Assembly (NCBI GenBank): GCA_947561585.1
Contig: CANNZV010000937.1
Location: forward strand, 62,001 to 126,000
Source: Caprella mutica
Lineage: Eukaryota; Arthropoda; Malacostraca; Amphipoda; Caprellidae
Direction: 5' to 3'
DNA: 64,000 bases
The position numbers and the translations under genes are program-made. The stretch's first letter is position 1. Every line of letters starts with the position of its first letter. This document shows positions 59,701 to 64,000 of the stretch, one piece after another. A model generated the notes under the pieces. That model was not told the origin of the DNA and did not search any database. It was given only the letters and a program-made list of their open reading frames with translations.

Positions 59701-62284
59701 ATGAAGAAGTAGTCAGTAAGGAAAGTGGCTCCCACAAAATTTTCTATTGTGTGCTACCTAAGATTAACAATGTTTCATATGATCAAATTAATATGAAAGT
59801 AATTAAGAAGAGATGAACTATTTATAAAACAATTATTTGTATATTAAAATAATTTATAGATCTTTATGACTTTCCATCTCATAAATTCTAGCCATATTGC
59901 ATCCAGTACTAACCAGATTCTAAGTCATATCTAGTCAACACAGTGTTCATACTTCAATATCTTATCAATGAAATGCATGATCAACAATGCACTCCATCAA
60001 GATCACATTAATTGATTATTGATAAGCCTGGCCCTGAAAAAGTTGCTGCAATCTACTTCAATTTGGACAGCTCCTCTAATGATCCTGTGAGTAGCTTGCA
60101 AAGTGTTTACAAACGAGATGCTCAAAGGAGAGTTGACAGAGTTCAACTTTCAGATAACACTCATCTATAACTTTATCGAGAGGATAAAATATTAAAATTA
60201 TAAAAACTACAAGTAATGATCAACAATAGTGTATCAGAGCATTGCTAGTATAGCTTCACTTCATTGAGCAAGTATAAAATAAAATATACACTGTACAAAA
60301 TCTATACCCATTATTAGAAGCAATAAAACTGATTATATTATTTAGCTACATTGCATAAACTAAAATTATAAAGACATTCTACAAGAGAAAAATGATAAAA
60401 ACTAGCACCAAATCAGGTCTACACATCAAAAATACTATCATTCACTAATCCAAGATTGAAATTTGTAATACCCATTCCTATTCATTTTTCAATGTTTAAT
60501 TAAAAAGACGACTGTACAGAGTAGAGTGTACACAATGATTCTGGTAACATGTTTGAGATTTCTTGCTTCTTACTGTAGTTTTAAGGTTGGATAATAGCAA
60601 ATTTCTGCTTCAAGGTCAACAACATTTTTTTTTAGGAAGTGACAAGTGTCTTTACAAAAGCTTACAGTAGTTCATGATTTTGAAGTATTATTCAGTTATA
60701 TTAAAAGAACAGAGTAATATTAAATATAAATCTTTCTCAAGGTATAACTTGAGGATAACTTTCCTAATTAGCTCTAGGATAGAGAAATAATTCCTTACTT
60801 TAGCTATCAGTTGGTTGCCACTTGACAGTAACTACTTCAAGACCTTAAGTATAGCCTTTTATCTTTCCATTTAGTTTCTACCAAGCAGTTAAAATATCCG
60901 TAGCTACAACTGCAACCTAGGTACAACTTCAGGTAAATCTCAATCTAAAGATTTGTCAAATTTAATTGAACTTCGATTTTATTTCAATTTATATGCAAAT
61001 CTAGCTAATCAATGAACCAAAAATTTAACAAAAAAATTTCAACTTTTCTGCAAGTTTGCAAACTGGCTGCAACATGGCAAAATCAAAACTAAAAAAAATT
61101 ATAATATTCTCAGATTTCTGGGATTATCTTAAAATAAAACAAGGAATTGAAAAAGTAAGAATTCAAGACATCATACATCAGATGATCAGACAGTCTCAAG
61201 AGTACCAGTCTGCAGAATATGGGAGATAGGTATTTGGGATATTCTCTAAACAATTTTTAATTAATTCTTATATTTACATTAATTATGCTACAAAAAGAAT
61301 AAGATCTCTATGAACACTTTACAAGTTTCTGCAGACTGGTCAGAGTATTTCTGTTACAGGCAATTAAAATTTAATTGGCTGTTATTTCATAGATGATAGA
61401 ACTAAAACTAAGGAATAGCAAATTTAATCATTTTAATTGGAAGGAAATATTGAATTAGTCATCATGTTAACATGATCATTAATTAGCAATTTAACTGACA
61501 ATATTTGACAGCCGAGTTCACACAGAAAACAATGATGGAATACTTTAAAAAAAATTTAAACTTAATAATTAATTTAACTTGGGGTAAATTATGAATTATC
61601 AGTCAGTTTCATATCTTCAGTCATGAAAGAAGAACTATATTACAATACCAATTAAAATTAAATAGCAATTGTAATATAGTTTTTTCTTATATGACCAAAG
61701 ATATGAAAATGAACAATAATTCGTAATTTACCCTAACTGGGTACAACCGTTGAACCGTACGGAAAGTTAGTTGTGACTATGTCTTAACATAACTGGCTAA
61801 CGTTACGGTATCGACGGAAATGAGTTGGTGAATATAACTAATCAAAGGTTCCTAACTAGGTAGGGTAGACTACTAGACTCTAGAGCAGGTAAAATGCGGC
61901 ACGTTAGGCAACTGTGGCCTCTAACCACAGAACGCTGATAAAAATAGCTTCAAATCACAGTAATTAAAGAAAAGCATGGCACTTCCTTTGATATGAAGCA
62001 TTTCAATATAAAATAGGTTCAGCAGATACTATAGACTTTCATGGAATTTAAAGAACCGCAATTTACCTGTGTGACCCTATCTACGTCGTTAGTTTAATTA
62101 ACTTAAGTTAGGTTCCTAACGTTCAAAATTGTGAAACTAATCCACTTATCTAACTAGATTTATTACTTACGCCAGTGCATTCAATATCAGGGTTGGGATT
62201 AGGCTGAGCCAATGAAGAATAAGAGGCTTTGAGAGATGTAGTGACTCCTCTCGAGAGAGTCCTGAGAAGTGCGTTGGAGATCAT
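53735..62284 (-). CDS. ALDH2-like: Mitochondrial aldehyde dehydrogenase (ALDH2 type), nine exons
   Basis: NAD-dependent oxidation of aldehydes to acids in the mitochondrial matrix. Exons: 62284-62171, 58959-58855, 58395-58008, 57013-56826, 56460-56311, 55919-55794, 55207-55034, 54685-54528, 53882-53735; 516 residues, against 517 in the human ALDH2 precursor. The first exon encodes [20 protein letters not shown], an Arg/Ser-rich acid-free leader typical of mitochondrial import. [19 protein letters not shown] and VAFTGSTE are the cofactor-binding segments. The general base is Glu285 in [12 protein letters not shown] and the catalytic cysteine is Cys319 in GQCCCAGSR, each at the same precursor position as in human ALDH2. 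The end [15 protein letters not shown] replaces the usual ...VKIPQKNS. All phases join cleanly. Intron 1 is 3.2 kb with families A, D and E. A sister cytosolic class (ALDH1) is unlikely given the leader. Confidence 0.96.
54196..54383. mobile_element. pogo/Tigger-like miniature element in ALDH intron 8
   Basis: Left end 'cagtagaactcctctatagt', right end (minus strand) 'ctgtagaactcctctatagt'; arms continue 'aggatgtagc' and 'tgaacaaattttctt', giving ~60-bp arms around a short spacer. TA at 54194-54195 and 54384-54385. The 'cagtagaac..ctata' terminus resembles Tigger/pogo ends. A related half-copy lies near 55990-56060. Confidence 0.8.
54756..54903. mobile_element. Family A element in ALDH intron 7
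   Basis: Follows TA at 54754-54755. Left arm 'tatgggtcagtttcacattt', 'tcggtcatataagaaaa'; right arm 'cttgtatgatcgaagatatg', 'acctataattcgtaacttag'. Core lost. Confidence 0.8.
59000..61200. other. ALDH intron 1, unannotated part
   Basis: AT-rich intron sequence. An S2 fragment ('aaatacaagggacc', 'agtcagtaaggaaagtggct') lies at 59685-59735. Two 'agataatgc.tttcctgtgat' segments (57355 and 59450) and preceding 'agaggaagcatttg' mark another low-copy repeat shared with intron 3. No additional exon recognised. Confidence 0.5.
61205..61345 (+). repeat. Family E repeat in ALDH intron 1
   Basis: 'cagtctgcagaatatgggag', 'tgggatattctctaaac', 'aattcttatatttacattaa', 'gaacactttacaagtttctg', 'cagactgg'. 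The ends are inverted ('cagtctgcag' / 'ctgcagactg'), so this is probably a miniature inverted-repeat element. Confidence 0.7.
61582..61733. mobile_element. Family A element in ALDH intron 1
   Basis: Left arm 'aattatgaattatcagtcag', 'tttcatatcttcagtcatga'; right arm 'ttcttatatgaccaaagata', 'caataattcgtaatttaccc'. Short centre without the 'ggtatccatgatacc' core. Confidence 0.85.
61893..62085. mobile_element. Family D miniature element, diverged
   Basis: 'gcaggtaaaatgcggcac' at the left and 'gcaatttacctgtgtgaccc' plus TA at the right; internal 'tgtggcctctaaccacagaa'. The left 'gggtca' has decayed. Confidence 0.65.
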
Positions 62285-62934
62285 TTCGACACGTCTGCTC
62301 ACTACTGCAGCTACAAATCAACTGGTATATTATTGGAGTCACTGAAGAATTATGAATATACTTTTGCAACAATCTGTTAACTGATAGGATGAGCACTTGT
62401 GTGATATGAGACTCATGAAACTATATACAAATTATATTATTATATTGTTTTAATGGAAATTTGGATGCACGAAATAGGTTTCTCAACCTAGCTAATTTTT
62501 TCAAATAATTGCTATCAATACCCGAATACCAATCAAGATTTACAATTTGTTTTTCATTTTATTGTTAGCTACCAACTAACGGAACGATTACCCATGTATA
62601 TTGTATAGATATTACTAATTTACTCATATATCTATTTAAAACGTAACCTACCTATATATTGTTAGCTATCAAGTAGTAATAGGTTAATAGGTAGAGACCG
62701 TAGAGTTGACTTGAAATTCATCCAACTGCAATAGTTTTATTGTATAATATGTAATAATACATATTATGCGCAAATGCATATTCAAATGCGAATGCATGGT
62801 CTACGTGATTCTAAGACAAGACTTGTTTTTGAACAACTTCGCTAATCATTATACAGTATACATTACATAGGTATATATAGGTACGCAAGTTCTGACGGCA
62901 CTTTGACCTTGAAATTAAAATATAGCTTAACTAG
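62285..62934. promoter_or_regulatory. 5' flank of ALDH
   Basis: Presumed promoter side of the minus-strand ALDH gene. No clear core promoter motif by eye. A 'tgcgcaaatgcatattcaaa' stretch near 62766 resembles the 'catatgc' cluster at 37285. Confidence 0.4.
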
Positions 62935-64000
62935 ATTATGTGCACTCGGTAGAGCGCATACCATCGCCGCCGCATTGACCCGTTCTCTCCCAAAATTTAA
63001 CAAACTGCTAACTGGATAATAAATAATTGTACTACCAAGTTTCATGCAATATGGTTTAATACTTTTTGAGTTATTGAGTTATAAATGACCTTGACCTTTG
63101 ACCGGCCAGCGCTCCAAAAATTCTAACAGATGGTTTCTGGACATTGACCAATTGGGGTAGGACTATTTACCAAATGGAACTGAATGGAGCCTAATGGAAC
63201 ATAATGGAACCTAATGGAACTTAATGGAGCCTAATGGAACATAATGGAACCTAATGGAATACCGAACGGAGTCCTACCCTTGATCTTACCCACCTCTATT
63301 CGGCTAAAAATAACTTCCATTCAGTAAATAGTCCCAGGACTATTTACCGAATGGAAGTTATTTTTAGCCGAATAGAGGTGGGTTGGATCAAGGGTAGGAC
63401 TCCATTCGGTATTCCATCAGTTTCCATCAGGTTCCATTAGGTTCCAAAAGGTTCTATAGGTTCCATTAAGTTCCATTCGGTTCCATTCGGTAAATAGTCC
63501 CAAGTTATTTTTTCCCGAATAGAGGTGGGTAGGATCAAGGATAGGACTCCATTTAGTATTCCATTAGGTTCCATCAGGTTCCATTAGGTTCCATTAGTTT
63601 CCATTAGGTTCCATTAGGTTCCATCAGGTTCCATTAGGTTCCATCAGGTTCCATTAGGTTCCATCAGACTCTATTAAGTTCCATCAGGCTCCATTAGGTT
63701 CCATCAGGTTCCATCAGGCTCCATTAGGTTCCATTAGGTTTTATCAGGCTCCATTAGGTTCCATCAGGCTCCATTAGGTTCCATCATCAAATTTCAGACA
63801 ATTTGGTTAAATACTTTTTGAGTTATGAATTGCAAATGGCCTTGACCTTGATCTTTGACTCGATAGCTCCCAAAATCTAACAAAATGATTCCTGCATATT
63901 AACCAATCGTCCCACTAAGTTTCATGCAATATGGTTCAATACTTTTTGAGTTATAAAAGATCATAACCTTGACCTTTGACCGGGTCACTCCCAAAATTTT
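62935..64000 (+). repeat. Dispersed repeat S1, interrupted by a palindromic element
   Basis: 62935-63152 and 63784-64000 together read through the same order as 632-1070; the break falls after 'gacattgaccaattg' and the repeat resumes at 'catcaaatttcaga', exactly where the intact copy has 'accaattgtaccatcaaatt'. The head holds 'actcggtagagcgcatacca', resembling a tRNA box A. Runs off the window. Confidence 0.8.
63153..63783. mobile_element. Palindromic element with internal 'ggttccatta' minisatellite
   Basis: Three units meet head to head and tail. Unit 1 (about 63159-63336) and unit 2 (63337-63502) are inverted copies joined at 63336/63337; each is bounded by 'ggactattta' ends and contains 'cacctctattcgg' with 'ttgatc' and runs of 'aatggaacct' or its complement. 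Unit 3 (63503-63783) lacks its first bases and has expanded the 'ggttccatta/ggttccatca' repeat to about 25 copies. No coding capacity. The inserted position in repeat S1 defines the outer limits. Confidence 0.8.

Noticed and set aside
62938..63000. Possible functional tRNA gene
   Set aside because: Only a box A-like segment is seen; no cloverleaf can be drawn and the segment is part of a dispersed repeat.
62863..63045. Minus-strand short frame resembling the frame at 6-194
   Set aside because: The similarity is because both lie in repeat S1, not because they are related proteins; stops and frame differ between copies.

Overview
This is an AT-rich, intron-rich, transposon-dense animal nuclear sequence, almost certainly insect. 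The insect call rests on an arthropod-type gustatory receptor, a V-ATPase c subunit very close to the insect form, short spliceosomal introns with GT/AG ends, and many miniature inverted-repeat elements. A hemipteran is my best guess from general impression of the repeats, but nothing here proves the order. There are no bacterial operons, CRISPR arrays or convincing tRNA/rRNA genes.

Six protein-coding genes can be rebuilt exon by exon. (1) A ten-exon C2H2/C2HC zinc-finger gene of about 1,791 residues (22027 to 11036, minus). (2) A two-exon, serine-rich protein of about 921 residues that I do not recognise (28385 to 25297, minus). (3) Vha16, the V-ATPase proteolipid c subunit (29510 to 35452, plus, four exons), head-to-head with gene 2. 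(4) A four-exon gustatory receptor of 451 residues (40194 to 37535, minus). (5) GMPPA, the GDP-mannose pyrophosphorylase alpha subunit (50643 to 46271, minus), 417 residues, with two alternative last exons of identical length. (6) A nine-exon mitochondrial ALDH2-type aldehyde dehydrogenase of 516 residues (62284 to 53735, minus). The exon phases of the five multi-exon genes other than gene 2 join without a frame break, and family landmarks fall where expected (for example ALDH Glu285 and Cys319).

Layout. 1-11000: repeat-rich, gene-free DNA with two dispersed repeat families, a SINE-like insertion with a 15-bp target duplication, minisatellites and a decayed LINE broken by two smaller insertions. 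11036-22027: the zinc-finger gene, whose first intron carries a ~1-kb array of a 23-bp repeat. 22-25 kb: nested miniature transposons and a 22-bp minisatellite. 25.3-35.5 kb: the unknown gene and Vha16. 37.5-40.2 kb: the gustatory receptor. 40438-43975: a 3.5-kb hAT-type element with perfect 8-bp target duplication, itself carrying three further elements. 46.3-62.3 kb: GMPPA and ALDH. 62.9-64 kb: a dispersed repeat interrupted by a minisatellite-bearing palindromic element.

The genes look like unrelated housekeeping or sensory genes; I see no pathway linking them. The most unusual features are the duplicated terminal exon of GMPPA; a family ('family A') of about twenty near-palindromic elements that occupy introns of five of the six genes and should fold into long hairpins when transcribed; and the run of H-x5-C zinc fingers in the zinc-finger protein. 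All exon models are hand-built from splice consensus and protein continuity, without RNA evidence.
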